A DNA stretch of 64,000 nucleotides from G963665185 sp963665185. Lineage in GTDB: Bacteria; Desulfobacterota; Desulfovibrionia; Desulfovibrionales; Desulfovibrionaceae. Under the pieces are notes generated by a model that was given only the letters and a program-made list of their open reading frames with translations, had not been told where the DNA came from and searched no databases. The position numbers and the translations under genes are program-made. Every line of letters begins with the position of its first letter. Positions within the stretch are counted from its first letter, which is position 1. Location of the stretch: the NCBI GenBank assembly GCA_963665185.2, contig CAXXPO010000009.1, forward strand, positions 1-64,000. The letters run 5' to 3'. Below, piece by piece: positions 7,621-16,615 of the stretch.

Positions 7621-8571
7621 TTATTGTTTCCGAGGTTCTTCCATTGCCGAGAGGAGTTCGGCCACGGTGACGACGGTAAGGGTATAGGAATGGCTGTGGT
7701 TGTAGTGATAAATGACCTTGCGTTGACTTTGCCGGGACAGACCGGGCTTCCATCCATGATAAACCAAGTAGTTTGCTATGCTGTAGAGCGCGTCCGGTGC
7801 GCTGAAAAGATCAATACGTCCGTCCCCGTCGCCATCCTCACCGAATCGAAGTGCGTTGGTGGGCATGAATTGGCACATTCCGATGGCTCCATACGGCGAG
7901 CTTTGGATGGATAGCGGGTCAGCATTGGCCGCAAGGGCATACTCGATAAAGGCCATAAGCTCCTCATATGCCCAGTCAGCTTTTTGTTTGGTTCTGCGCA
8001 CGAGCCACTGCTTGAGTTGGGGGGTAAGTGTATTCATGGGGAGCCAGGCCTGTACATTGCGGAAGTCTTCACACAGTGCCATGCTGGCGAGGATATTGAA
8101 AGCATTGTCGCGGCCGAGATAGGTTCCCAGGCGGGTTTCCACCAACAGGATGGCCACCAGGATTTCCGGAGGAATTTTGTCTTCAGCTTCGATTTTTTCC
8201 AATAGCGGACGGTAGTCCTCAAGAAATCTTTGCGCTTTGGCCAGTTGATTCGGCTGCACATATCTGGAAATCACCGACGCTGACGACTGCGTGCGTGTGG
8301 CTGGAGGGGCGGTTTTGATCTTCAACAGGGCATTCATTTTATGGGCCATGACCTGCGGGTCAAAATGAACTGCCTTTTGGGAAAATATTTTTTCCAGGTT
8401 GGTGCGGGGGAGTCCGTCTTCGACCATGCGGGTGACGAGAGGGGTCCATATTGACGGAATTTCAAGTGAATCCGCATCCAGATTGGCATTGATTCTCCCC
8501 GGAAGCAGGAACAGGGCTACAGCCAGGAAGATCGGCATTACCAGTGTCTTATGGGGATAATATATACGCAT
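7621..8571 (-). CDS. MltB-like lytic murein transglycosylase
   Basis: A 316-residue periplasmic enzyme that would cleave the MurNAc-GlcNAc bond of peptidoglycan to leave a 1,6-anhydro end. A hydrophobic signal segment spans about 9-28 (no lipobox). The catalytic region has LVETRLGTYLGRDNAFNIL, with the acid Glu at 145 and the ETxxG signature of the family. Further on, SSPYGAIGMCQFMPTNALRF and GDGDGRIDLFSAPDALYSIANYL are the conserved SLT_2 blocks including the NxxD-like acidic loop. It shares orientation with the SppA-like gene 137 bp downstream. Function call is from family motifs; a role in spore or cell division cannot be inferred. Confidence 0.88.
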   Translation of the reverse strand: MRIYYPHKTLVMPIFLAVALFLLPGRINANLDADSLEIPSIWTPLVTRMVEDGLPRTNLEKIFSQKAVHFDPQVMAHKMNALLKIKTAPPATRTQSSASVISRYVQPNQLAKAQRFLEDYRPLLEKIEAEDKIPPEILVAILLVETRLGTYLGRDNAFNILASMALCEDFRNVQAWLPMNTLTPQLKQWLVRRTKQKADWAYEELMAFIEYALAANADPLSIQSSPYGAIGMCQFMPTNALRFGEDGDGDGRIDLFSAPDALYSIANYLVYHGWKPGLSRQSQRKVIYHYNHSHSYTLTVVTVAELLSAMEEPRKQ

Positions 8572-8686
8572 GGTTTTGATTTTGGATTATATCTTTGGGT
8601 TCTTGGGATGGGGAAGACGGTCGGGCCGTCTTTAGCGTGGGCTTCTTTCTTGGGCCCCCTAGATCATGAAAAGTTGTCGGTTCGAT

Positions 8687-8896
8687 TCAGATGCGGTCCA
8701 TGGGGATCATGGAGGCTGCTTCTTCCATTGCATCCGGCAATTCGGATGCATAGTCCTTAAGTTCGAACTGCTGACTGCATTGCGGACAGTGAAAGTAGGC
8801 CCGTAGGCAGGTGCGGCGGAACTGGAGCTCGTGTCCGCATTTTTTGCAGGACGGCATGCCATTTACAGGTATGATGGTTTGTTTGTGCAATCGCAT
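8687..8896 (-). CDS. Small zinc-ribbon protein
   Basis: A 69-residue protein. I prefer the ATG at 8896 over an upstream TTG at 8911. Two Cys pairs, CKKCGHELQFRR and FHCPQCSQQF, form a C-x2-C...C-x2-C zinc ribbon in the first 40 residues; the remainder is acidic (ELPDAMEEAASMI). Zinc ribbons of this size commonly bind nucleic acid or protein partners. It lies 25 bp after the ComB-like gene on the same strand, so the two are probably co-transcribed. The biological role is unknown. Confidence 0.7.
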   Translation of the reverse strand: MRLHKQTIIPVNGMPSCKKCGHELQFRRTCLRAYFHCPQCSQQFELKDYASELPDAMEEAASMIPMDRI

Positions 8897-8921
8897 TTCA
8901 AATTTCCGCAAGCGTTGTTTG

Positions 8922-9614
8922 TTATATGTCGAAGCGGTGGAGAACAGGACCGTGATCCGATTGTTCCGCTTTGATTATAAAGTTGAATACATCCACGCTG
9001 AGACACAATTCAAAGTCGCGTTCCGGTGCGTGGATTCGCTTCGGGTCAAAGAATTTTTGCGCAGATTTGGCTTCGCGCAAATGGCGGCGGATGGCCTCAA
9101 TGGAGTTGGGAAAGCCTTCTATCTGGTTCTTCAGGTAGATGCCGCAAAGATCGTCTTCCGTGGAACGGGTGACTCCCTTGCTGCCCATGGAAACCATCAC
9201 ACAGATATCGGGCTGGCGCTTGATAAGGTAATTCGTAATCGCGGAGGCGTTGACAAACGAGCCCGTGATGACTTCCTCCGCAGTTTTGAGGGCCGCTACG
9301 ATACCGGGGGTGCCTGCACTGGTGGCGTGTATGACGTTTTTTCCCGTAAGATTCGCCGTTTCCATGAAGGTGGGCGAATTGCCGTATTGAAAGCCTTGGG
9401 GCGGGATAGTATCGCGTTCCCCCACGAGTATTGCATCGGGAAGGGTTTCTCCGAGCTGGTAGGCAGCTTCGAGTGTGGCCACGGGGTAAATGGCCTCGGC
9501 TCCAGAAGCAAAGGCGAAACAGGCTGTGGTACATGCCCGGAAAACGTCGATGATGACGGCTGTCCCTTTGGATTGGGATGCCCCTGTAAGTAGGTGTGCA
9601 AGTTCAATACGCAT
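8922..9614 (-). CDS. ComB-like 2-phosphosulfolactate phosphatase family protein
   Basis: A 230-residue protein matching the ComB family, which in coenzyme M synthesis removes phosphate from 2-phosphosulfolactate in a Mg-dependent reaction. Visible family blocks are AVIIDVFRACTTACFAFASG near the N-terminus, LVGERDTIPPQGFQYGNSP, and VIHATSAGTPGI. The ATG at 9614 is preceded by GGAGG; an upstream in-frame start at 9707 would lack it. Many bacteria carry ComB homologues without making coenzyme M, so the substrate here is uncertain. It shares a short operon with the zinc-ribbon gene. Confidence 0.82.
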   Translation of the reverse strand: MRIELAHLLTGASQSKGTAVIIDVFRACTTACFAFASGAEAIYPVATLEAAYQLGETLPDAILVGERDTIPPQGFQYGNSPTFMETANLTGKNVIHATSAGTPGIVAALKTAEEVITGSFVNASAITNYLIKRQPDICVMVSMGSKGVTRSTEDDLCGIYLKNQIEGFPNSIEAIRRHLREAKSAQKFFDPKRIHAPERDFELCLSVDVFNFIIKAEQSDHGPVLHRFDI

Positions 9615-9706
9615 AGGTCCTCCATTGGCGGGAGTATGCCTTGGCCTTGAGGGTAAGTAAAGATAGAGTGCTTGAGCTAAACAAAGGCAGAGTATATAGG
9701 TAATCA

Positions 9707-9925
9707 ATGCATAATGGAGCCGTTTGGATTCCTCTTTTGCCTCTACAGGAGGCTGCTCGGTTTGTTCCCCTGATGGAGAAGGTTCGGCGTATTGTGGAGA
9801 TTGATTACCAGCAATGGCTGGACAGGGAAAATGCGGAATTTGCCAGACGATCCGGTCCCATCACCTCAACCTTGGGCAGAACACCTGAAGAGGCCCGGGG
9901 TGTTGTCCTCAATAGTAAACTGTGA
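9707..9925 (+). CDS. Hypothetical small protein
   Basis: A 72-residue open frame starting at ATG 9707 with no strong ribosome site; ATG 9771 is an alternative start. Mostly helical-looking (PLMEKVRRIVEIDYQQWLDR) with a basic, Ser/Thr-rich end. It runs 6 bp before the next coiled-coil gene, which supports a shared transcript. I do not recognise the family. Confidence 0.55.
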   Translation: MHNGAVWIPLLPLQEAARFVPLMEKVRRIVEIDYQQWLDRENAEFARRSGPITSTLGRTPEEARGVVLNSKL

Positions 9926-9931
9926 GAATAC

Positions 9932-10198
9932 ATGGAAAATGAACAGCAATTGTTGCGTGAAATACTGAGAACCCAGCGCGAAATGCTGAACGAGATGAAA
10001 GCCATGCGGATGTTGCTTGAACAACAGAGCGCAGTTTCCTGCGCGGCGTCGAAGATTCGGCCGGAGATGGAAAATTCTCCAGGTGTTTCCCAAATGTCGT
10101 TGGATGGCGGCGGGGGGGAGGCCTTGGTGAATGCTCTGGTGAAGCGCAATCGCATGGCCCAGGACGCGATGAGTTTTTCCAAGCGCACGAAAAAGTGA
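9932..10198 (+). CDS. Hypothetical coiled-coil protein
   Basis: An 88-residue cytoplasmic protein. Residues 1-32 (ENEQQLLREILRTQREMLNE and onward) have heptad-like Leu/Met spacing and predict a coiled coil. A Gly-rich linker near 59-62 precedes a basic tail ending KRTKK. It may form a small oligomeric adaptor with its neighbours. No family recognised. Confidence 0.6.
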   Translation: MENEQQLLREILRTQREMLNEMKAMRMLLEQQSAVSCAASKIRPEMENSPGVSQMSLDGGGGEALVNALVKRNRMAQDAMSFSKRTKK

Positions 10199-10294
10199 AT
10201 ATGTTCTCTAACTCTGTACGGACAACATATCGCTGTGCGTGAGCCTGTGTGGTGTTGCGGTAGGCATTGCAAAAACTCAAATTAAGGAAATTTC

Positions 10295-10642
10295 ATGTCC
10301 CTGTTTGGTGGAAGAAAACGTGTGCGAGAAGTCATTGATGATGATGTCCGTTACGACGAGGCTCGGGAAGCCTATTTTAACGGCAGGGTGAAGGTCGTCA
10401 CCACGGAAAGTCTTCCCGGTCGAGATGTGCGTTTTGTTTTTGGTCTTGTTGTTTCACGCGGTTATAATCCAGACAACGCTTTTTTCGGAATGATCAAGAA
10501 TGCGCTGGACGCCGGTGCGGATGCCATCTTGGGGTATCGCGAAAATGTTTCCTTTCATCCGGAAGGAGAAAAGTATTACGCCTGCTACGGAACCGCCATT
10601 GTTCTTGAAACGTCCAAGCGAGTGCGCAATAAGGGGGCGTAG
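10295..10642 (+). CDS. YbjQ-like (UPF0145) family protein
   Basis: A 115-residue protein with an AAGGAAA site before the ATG. The central part follows the YbjQ fold pattern: VVTTESLPGRDVRFVFGLVV, then NALDAGADAILGYRENV, then YYACYGTAIVL. These proteins form pentameric rings and have been annotated as putative heavy-metal-binding; the biochemical role is unsettled. The first 30 residues are an additional charged extension (DDDVRYDEAREAYF). Resemblance is by pattern recall, so moderately sure. Confidence 0.65.
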   Translation: MSLFGGRKRVREVIDDDVRYDEAREAYFNGRVKVVTTESLPGRDVRFVFGLVVSRGYNPDNAFFGMIKNALDAGADAILGYRENVSFHPEGEKYYACYGTAIVLETSKRVRNKGA

Positions 10643-11426
10643 CTTTCCTCTTCTTTCGGAGGACTGCTTGACTCGTATGCGTGAGAAAAGGCTATAGGAC
10701 GGAAATGCGAGCCTTGGCTGAACTCTTTTGCTGAACAGGTTCAAATAACTGGGAACCAATTGTTTGTGTGTTCGGCGAGACGATATTGACAGGTTACTTG
10801 ATGCGACAGTTCCTTCCTTGTGCCGAGTTTGGCCTCTTCCCAAGGTTCCCCTCGAATGGGCGATGATGTTTTTGCAGATGACCAGCCCTGGCCTGTCTCT
10901 TTGAAGGTGCCCTGTTTGGTTCCGATGGAAGTCCTTTCATTTTTTTTAGGTGGAAGGTGAGCGGCCCCGAGCGGATTTATCGTTTATTTATTCCGAGATA
11001 TCCACAATAATGCCGCGTAGTCCCGTAAAATTTGTTTTCCACGAAAGGATGGCAATATGAACGCATGGGAAACGAAGTACGGTTTCTGCACAGGGCCGTG
11101 TCTTCATGGCTTGCGGACAGACAGCTGAAAGTTGGTTGCCGTCTTAATTGTGTGGGACTCTCTCCCATTTGTCAGGGAAGAACAGGTCGGTGGCGGCACA
11201 GATGGTTGGGGAATGATCCAGCCTGCCGTGTTCAGTGGGCTTGTTTTGCTATTTGGGGTAGTACCGACAAGGGGGCATTGGGAAACGCTTTGGTCGACCA
11301 GCGGCCAGGAAAAGTGAAATCGACAAATTTATAACCAAAAGTTTTTGTGAGTTTATTGTTTACGACATGACATTGCCTTCAAAAACGCCTGCCACACCTA
11401 ATAGGCAATTGTGTCACGCGGTGTTC
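10643..11426. other. Non-coding interval between YbjQ-like gene and kinase-like gene
   Basis: About 780 bp without a convincing gene. Open frames on both strands are short and have compositions unlike protein. No perfect hairpin with a T-run or repeat was noticed. It lies between the ends of two convergent genes. Confidence 0.5.
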
Positions 11427-12605
11427 TCAGGGGTCGACGCGGTCATATAGGCTTGGCAAAGAGGATGAGCGTTTGGGGAGGCTGTGCCGCGAACCTCCCA
11501 TTATAGATTTATGCATTGACGGCGAAGCATCGTCAAGCACTGGAAAGAGAATATCAAACCGGGTTCCCTGTCCTGGGGTGGAAGTCACTTGAACATTGCC
11601 TCCCAGGGAGGTGATGATTCCCTGGATAAGCGTAAGTCCCATGCCAGCTGACATGGGTTTGGTCGTGAACAACGGGTCAAAAATTTTTTCACAAGTCGCC
11701 TGATCCATGCCTGGGCCATTGTCATTCACACTGAGTACAACGCATTTTTCCGTGTACTCCTTATTGTTTTTTGGGGGATCTTTTTCGTAATAGGTAATGC
11801 TGATATTCAGAGTGATGTTGTTTTCCGTTGCCTCCCAGGTGTTTTGAAAAAGTTTTCGAAAAATTTGCAGCAGCTGCGCCTGTGAAATCAGTACGTTGAA
11901 GTCTTTATTTGGCAGGGAGTCTGCCCGTATGCGGACATGGTCCGGGAGAGAGGGGAGGATGCGTTGCAGGGCCTCGCGTACGGCAGGAACAAAGGAAATA
12001 CTTTGTCGCGGCAGGCATTCCGATCGACCAAAGGCCAGCATGGAATACGTAAGTGAAGCTGCGCGGCGTAACAGTCTCATGACCTCATTTAGGTCATCTT
12101 TTGCCGGGGCGTCATCAGGCAAGCCTTCCCGGGCCATTTCCGTAAATCCGGTGACTGCGCCGAGAATATTGTTCATTTCTGCTGCAAAGCCTCTTGCCAA
12201 GGCCTCAGCAGCTTTTAGCGCCTGGTCTTTGATTGTTTGGCGGATTTTTTCACTTGTCTGCGACATATCGCCATGCAGAATCGCAACCTGAAGACCATTG
12301 GGGCTTTCATGTTTCTTAATGGTGAGTACAATGGGAACATCGGATTCGCGAGGGCGGATAGGCAATATCAGCTTGTCGATTTTATGGTGCAGGATGGATT
12401 CAACTGCATATGCCACCTCGGAACTGTGCGCGAGATAAGGGGTTGTTTGTTGGCGACAGGCTGTCAGAAAATCTGCTCCAGGAGGAATTTTTATCTGGCT
12501 GACCCATGTTGAATTCGTTTTCCACACAATTCCGTCGTTACCAATGAGAGCGGCTGGAAATTCCAGGAGTTCAAGTAACGTGCTAGTGGTTGAGGAGATT
12601 GCCAT
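11427..12605 (-). CDS. Histidine-kinase-like protein lacking the phospho-acceptor histidine
   Basis: A 392-residue soluble protein; I prefer the ATG at 12605 (AAAAGGA upstream) over a start 81 bp earlier. Residues 10-110 look like a degenerate PAS-type sensor. The dimerisation helix reads ARGFAAEMNNILGAVTGF at 137-154, matching the A.GIAHDFNN.L H-box except that the histidine is Ala142 (codon GCA). The ATP-binding domain has an altered N-box (FQNTWEA in place of N..NA.DA), but intact G1 (NDNGPGMD), F (FDPLFTTK) and G2 (GMGLTLIQGI) boxes. It could be a pseudo-kinase, a scaffold or an ATP-binding regulator. It is transcribed away from the nuo operon and no response regulator is adjacent. Confidence 0.8.
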   Translation of the reverse strand: MAISSTTSTLLELLEFPAALIGNDGIVWKTNSTWVSQIKIPPGADFLTACRQQTTPYLAHSSEVAYAVESILHHKIDKLILPIRPRESDVPIVLTIKKHESPNGLQVAILHGDMSQTSEKIRQTIKDQALKAAEALARGFAAEMNNILGAVTGFTEMAREGLPDDAPAKDDLNEVMRLLRRAASLTYSMLAFGRSECLPRQSISFVPAVREALQRILPSLPDHVRIRADSLPNKDFNVLISQAQLLQIFRKLFQNTWEATENNITLNISITYYEKDPPKNNKEYTEKCVVLSVNDNGPGMDQATCEKIFDPLFTTKPMSAGMGLTLIQGIITSLGGNVQVTSTPGQGTRFDILFPVLDDASPSMHKSIMGGSRHSLPKRSSSLPSLYDRVDP

Positions 12606-12929
12606 GGGATGGTCCTTTTTGGCGTTGTACCCTGCTTCAATATAGGCGCGGGTTCCCTTGTGGCATATTATAATTTGGTGCTCCATACGAATTTGGGCTG
12701 ATTGGGAATTTTCCTTTTTTCAAAAAAAATGATGTCCGTGGTAATACTTCGTCTGGAAATGCTATTTGGACAGTACGTTTTTTCCACGGCCGAAAGCGTG
12801 TGCATGAAAAATTAATGAAAAATTTTCACAAGGCATCATGTCTGTGATTAAACTCTGCTAGGTGTGTGGAAAGGAGCATGTGAAGAAATTGCACAAGCTG
12901 CTGTGCGTTGTGAAAATTTTAATTATCGC

Positions 12930-12960
12930 TTGACATAAAGCTGTTTCCGGTGCTTATACT
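12930..12960 (+). promoter_or_regulatory. Probable sigma-70-type promoter of the nuo operon
   Basis: TTGACA at 12930-12935 and a -10 region around 12953-12960 (CTTATA at 17 bp spacing, overlapping TATACT at 19 bp). It lies about 60 bp upstream of the nuoA start. The strong -35 and A/T-rich surroundings support it; the exact -10 is ambiguous. Confidence 0.6.
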
Positions 12961-13021
12961 TCATGGAAATCAAGAAAGTGATTTTTTTAGTGTTCATTTA
13001 GACTTTCTGCGGGAGGGCCGT

Positions 13022-13402
13022 ATGGTTTTCACTTGGCTCAACCTTGGAATCCTCCTCTTTCTCGTGGCTGGCTTTGCCTTTGCCGCGGGTCCGCTGGCGG
13101 GTGCCATTCTTCTTTCTCCTCAGGCAAAAGGCGGCGCCATAGGCTTGCCCTATGAATGCGGCATGGTTCCCCATGGGCCTTCATGGACCCGGTTCGGTAT
13201 CAACTACTACATCTACGCGCTCATATTCCTCGCCTTTGACGTGGACGTTCTCTACCTTTTCCCGGTTGCGGTGCATTATCCGCACAGCGAGGGATGGGTT
13301 CCGCTGATCAAGGTGTCCATCTTCCTGTTCGTGCTTGCTGCAGGCATTGTGTATTTCTGGAGAAAAGGAGTGTTTACATGGCCGCGCCGGATCATCAGAT
13401 AA
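13022..13402 (+). CDS. nuoA: Complex I subunit NuoA
   Basis: A 126-residue membrane subunit with three hydrophobic helices. The family signature LPYECGM, with the loop Cys that reports active/deactive state in other complexes, is near residue 44, and FDVDVLYLFPVAV is the conserved acidic second helix. I start at ATG 13022, directly after a GGGAGGG site, rather than at an in-frame start 72 bp upstream. It overlaps nuoB by 25 bp. First gene of an unbroken A-B-C-D-H-I-J-K-L-M-N set. Confidence 0.95.
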   Translation: MVFTWLNLGILLFLVAGFAFAAGPLAGAILLSPQAKGGAIGLPYECGMVPHGPSWTRFGINYYIYALIFLAFDVDVLYLFPVAVHYPHSEGWVPLIKVSIFLFVLAAGIVYFWRKGVFTWPRRIIR

Positions 13403-13923
13403 GACAGGCTGTTACCGATGTTGCAGATCCTTTGCTGCGCATGGAGTTGGCCCAGGAATTTTTGGATTTGTGCAGGGCCATGTCGCTATGGCCCATGACT
13501 TTTGGCATTGCCTGCTGTGCCATCGAAATGATGGCTGTCGGCATGGCCCGTTTTGATATCGCCCGATTCGGTGCCGAGGTCTTTCGCCCTTCGCCGCGCC
13601 AGAGCGATCTTATGATCGTTGCCGGGACTGTGACCCAAAAATTTGCGCCTGCCATTGTGCGACTGTATGAGCAGATTCCGGCCCCCAAATACGTCATGGC
13701 GCTGGGCAATTGTGCCATCTCCGGTGGCCCTTTCAAGTTCAAGGGACAATACGGTATCGTGGAAGGTGTGGACGAACTTATTCCCGTGGACGTGTATGTT
13801 CCCGGTTGTCCGCCGCGACCTGAAGGCCTGCTGGAAGGCCTTTTCATGTTGCAGAAGAAAATCACGGGCAGGCGTTTTTGGCCGGTGGCTGAAATGCCAC
13901 CCGTACAGGGAGATCAGGCATGA
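13378..13923 (+). CDS. nuoB: Complex I subunit NuoB (cluster N2)
   Basis: A 181-residue peripheral-arm subunit that holds the terminal [4Fe-4S] cluster N2 that reduces quinone. The ligand pattern is visible: GIACCAIEM (tandem Cys), then GNCAISGGPF, then VPGCPPRPE. I start at ATG 13378 with AAAAGGAG upstream; a longer frame overlapping nuoA is not real. Its last codons overlap the nuoC start (ATGA). Confidence 0.96.
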   Translation: MAAPDHQIRQAVTDVADPLLRMELAQEFLDLCRAMSLWPMTFGIACCAIEMMAVGMARFDIARFGAEVFRPSPRQSDLMIVAGTVTQKFAPAIVRLYEQIPAPKYVMALGNCAISGGPFKFKGQYGIVEGVDELIPVDVYVPGCPPRPEGLLEGLFMLQKKITGRRFWPVAEMPPVQGDQA

Positions 13924-14447
13924 GTGCATGCACAACGTTTGCTTTTCCTATGCTGGCGGTCATAGAATCGGACTTTGCCAAAACAGGCTCCAGCCTGATT
14001 CTTCACGTCCGGCCGGATAAGGTGGTGACCGCGGCGCGGGACATGGCGGCAAAAGGCTACTTCATTGAAGATGTGTGCGGCCTGGATATGGCAGAGGGGT
14101 TTGAAGTCGTATATCATTTTACCCATGCAGAACAGTCCGGGCGTATCACCATCCGAGCCGTCATTCCCCGGGATAATCCCCGAATTTCAACCATCTCCCA
14201 TATTTTCCAAGGTGCGAATTGGCACGAACGCGAGACCCATGATTTTTTCGGGATCGAGTTTGTCGATCATCCCAATCTGACGCCGCTCCTGCTGGCCGAA
14301 GATGCGGACTGCCATCCGCTCGTCAAGGAAGACAAGAAACGTAAACCCGCTGTCGAACTCTATGTTGATCACATGTTGGGTTCGCCCTTGGCGACTGAAA
14401 GTGATGAAAACGCGGGGGACACACAAGCCACGAGCGAGGGAGCCTGA
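13920..14447 (+). CDS. nuoC: Complex I subunit NuoC (30-kDa type)
   Basis: A 175-residue peripheral-arm subunit without cofactors. The conserved block WHERETHDFFGIEFVDHPNL is the 30-kDa signature, about residues 100-119. The N-terminal half has the usual alpha/beta pattern. Separate from NuoD, unlike the fused NuoCD of E. coli. It ends 3 bp before nuoD. Confidence 0.95.
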   Translation: MSACTTFAFPMLAVIESDFAKTGSSLILHVRPDKVVTAARDMAAKGYFIEDVCGLDMAEGFEVVYHFTHAEQSGRITIRAVIPRDNPRISTISHIFQGANWHERETHDFFGIEFVDHPNLTPLLLAEDADCHPLVKEDKKRKPAVELYVDHMLGSPLATESDENAGDTQATSEGA

Positions 14448-14450
14448 TCC

Positions 14451-15605
14451 ATGAGCACCTACTTCGAGCAGGGCGACTTTTATACCCGGCATTTTCAGCC
14501 CGGTCCTACCGAAGACACGCTCATCCTGAACATGGGGCCGCAGCACCCGTCCACGCATGGGGTTTTGCGCGTCATTGTGGAGCTGGATGGCGAATACATC
14601 AAAAGGGCCGAGCCTGTACTGGGATACATCCATCGCATGCATGAGAAGATGGGAGAGGTGAAGTCCTGGACTCAGTATCTGCCCAACATGGGCCGCGTCG
14701 ACTATCTGCATGCCTTGGCCTGGAATTGGGCTTATGTGGGTGCGGTGGAGAAATTGGCCGGAATAGATGTGCCCGAACGGGCCGAATATATTCGGGTCAT
14801 CACCTGCGAATTGAACCGCATTTCCTCTCACTTGCTGTGGTTTGGGGCGTACCTTTTGGACCTTGGGGCATTCACGCCCATTATGTACGCCTTTGAGGAC
14901 CGGGAAAAGATCATGGACATGCTCCAGATTCCGACCGGGTCGCGTTTGACGTATTGTTATTACCGCTTTGGCGGGGTGTCCGCCGACCTGAGCGATGAGT
15001 TCCTGCGCCAGGTGAGTGACTACGTTGCGTTCCAGCGCACCAGGTTGCCGATCTACAAAGATTTGGTCACGGACAATGTGATTCTGCGCAAGCGCACCGA
15101 AGGGGTTGGGTATTTCTCAAAGGACATGTGTCGTCGCTATGGGGCGACCGGTCCAGTTATTCGCGGTTCTGGCGTGGAATACGATACCCGTCGGACCGAG
15201 CCGTACTCCATCTATGATCGGTTTGATTTTGTTGTGCCCACCTACGACGATTGCGATGCTTTTTCCCGCTACATGGTGCGAATGGACGAGATCGAACAAT
15301 CTCTGCGCATCATCGAACAAGCCCTGGCCACCATCCCGGATGGGGACCACATCATAAAGGGGGCTCCCAAGCCCAAATGGTCGGCACCCAAGGGAGAGGC
15401 TTACTTTGCAGTGGAAGGTAGCAAGGGAAAGGTCGGAGTCTGGGTGGTCTCGGACGGAGGAAAGATGCCGTACCGTGTTAAGCTGCGTGCTCCCAGTTTC
15501 TGCAACCTGAGCCTTTTTGCCGAAGCTTCCCAGGGTGTGCTGTTGGCCGATGCTGTGTCCATTCTGGGCAGCCTGGACTTGGTCATACCGGAAATCGACA
15601 GGTAG
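14451..15605 (+). CDS. nuoD: Complex I subunit NuoD (49-kDa type)
   Basis: A 384-residue subunit that lines the quinone site with NuoB. The N-terminal signature NMGPQHPSTHGVLRVIVELD contains the His loop that contacts quinone. ELNRISSHLLWFG and RAPSFCNLS are further family blocks. It ends with the typical SLDLVIPEIDR. Length and ends match the family; no oddity seen. Confidence 0.96.
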   Translation: MSTYFEQGDFYTRHFQPGPTEDTLILNMGPQHPSTHGVLRVIVELDGEYIKRAEPVLGYIHRMHEKMGEVKSWTQYLPNMGRVDYLHALAWNWAYVGAVEKLAGIDVPERAEYIRVITCELNRISSHLLWFGAYLLDLGAFTPIMYAFEDREKIMDMLQIPTGSRLTYCYYRFGGVSADLSDEFLRQVSDYVAFQRTRLPIYKDLVTDNVILRKRTEGVGYFSKDMCRRYGATGPVIRGSGVEYDTRRTEPYSIYDRFDFVVPTYDDCDAFSRYMVRMDEIEQSLRIIEQALATIPDGDHIIKGAPKPKWSAPKGEAYFAVEGSKGKVGVWVVSDGGKMPYRVKLRAPSFCNLSLFAEASQGVLLADAVSILGSLDLVIPEIDR

Positions 15606-15611
15606 GAATGC

Positions 15612-16592
15612 ATGAATATCAATGCCGTTACTCCCCCTGAACTTATCCGCATGGTTGTCGGGCTTGTGGCCCTTGCAGCTTTTGTCGGGTTGAACGCCGT
15701 GGTTCTGGTGTACCTGGAACGCAAGGTCGCCGGACATGTCCAGCGCAGACCCGGTCCTTTTGAAGTTGGGCCGCATGGGATTTTGCAAACCTTGGCCGAC
15801 GCGGCCAAATTGATTGGAAAACAATTGCTGACCCCGGACGGTGCCGACAAATTTTTATACTGGCTGGCTCCCATTTTGGCGTTTCTGCCGGTTTTTGTTT
15901 TGTTTCTTCCTATTCCGTTTGGTGAAGAGCTGTACGCGCTTGATATGAACCTGGGGCTGGTGCTTATTCTGGCTTACGCAGGTTTTGCCGTGCTTTCCTT
16001 GTGTCTGGCGGGGTGGGCCTCCAACAATAAATGGGGGTTGCTTGGTGCGGCCCGTGCCGTGTCTCAGAGCATCGCCTATGAAATTCCACTGCTTCTGGCC
16101 GTGCTGTCCATCGCTTTCATGACCGGCAGCCTGGACCTGCGTGAGATTACAGCCCAACAGGGGCAGTGGCCCTGGCAATGGAATGTGGCTCTGCAACCGC
16201 TGGCTTTCATTATTTACTTCACGAGCGCCCTGGGCGAAACAAACCGCGCTCCGTTCGACCTGCCGGAAGGTGAAAGCGAACTGACAGCCGGATTTCATAC
16301 GGAATATTCCGGCATGGGGTTCGGCATGTTTTTTTTGGCCGAGTACGCCAACATGATCGTTGTCTGTTCCGTGGCCACGGTGCTTTTTTTAGGGGGATGG
16401 AAAGGGCCGTTTTATTCCGGCGTGTGGTGGTTTTTGGCCAAGGTTTATGTGCTGTTGCTTGTTATGATGTGGTTCCGGTGGACGTATCCGCGTGTGCGGT
16501 TTGACCAGCTCTTGAACCTTAATTGGAAGTGGCTGCTCCCGTTGGGAGTGTTCAACCTGCTCGTGACGGCCATCGTGATCAAACTGGTGTAA
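15612..16592 (+). CDS. nuoH: Complex I subunit NuoH
   Basis: A 326-residue membrane subunit with about eight helices that joins the quinone site to the membrane arm. Family blocks are visible: YLERKVAGHVQRRPGPFEVG, then LGETNRAPFDLPEGESELTA with the conserved acidic loop, then FFLAEYANM. The ATG at 15612 follows TAGGAATGC. Related subunits occur in membrane hydrogenases, but the nuo gene order settles the call. Confidence 0.96.
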   Translation: MNINAVTPPELIRMVVGLVALAAFVGLNAVVLVYLERKVAGHVQRRPGPFEVGPHGILQTLADAAKLIGKQLLTPDGADKFLYWLAPILAFLPVFVLFLPIPFGEELYALDMNLGLVLILAYAGFAVLSLCLAGWASNNKWGLLGAARAVSQSIAYEIPLLLAVLSIAFMTGSLDLREITAQQGQWPWQWNVALQPLAFIIYFTSALGETNRAPFDLPEGESELTAGFHTEYSGMGFGMFFLAEYANMIVVCSVATVLFLGGWKGPFYSGVWWFLAKVYVLLLVMMWFRWTYPRVRFDQLLNLNWKWLLPLGVFNLLVTAIVIKLV

Positions 16593-16615
16593 TGCTTCAG
16601 GCCAAGGGAGAAACA

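Noticed and set aside
8614..8632. AAGACGG-TCGGG-CCGTCTT hairpin as a terminator
   Set aside because: The stem is short and there is no proper T-run on the strand that carries the neighbouring genes.
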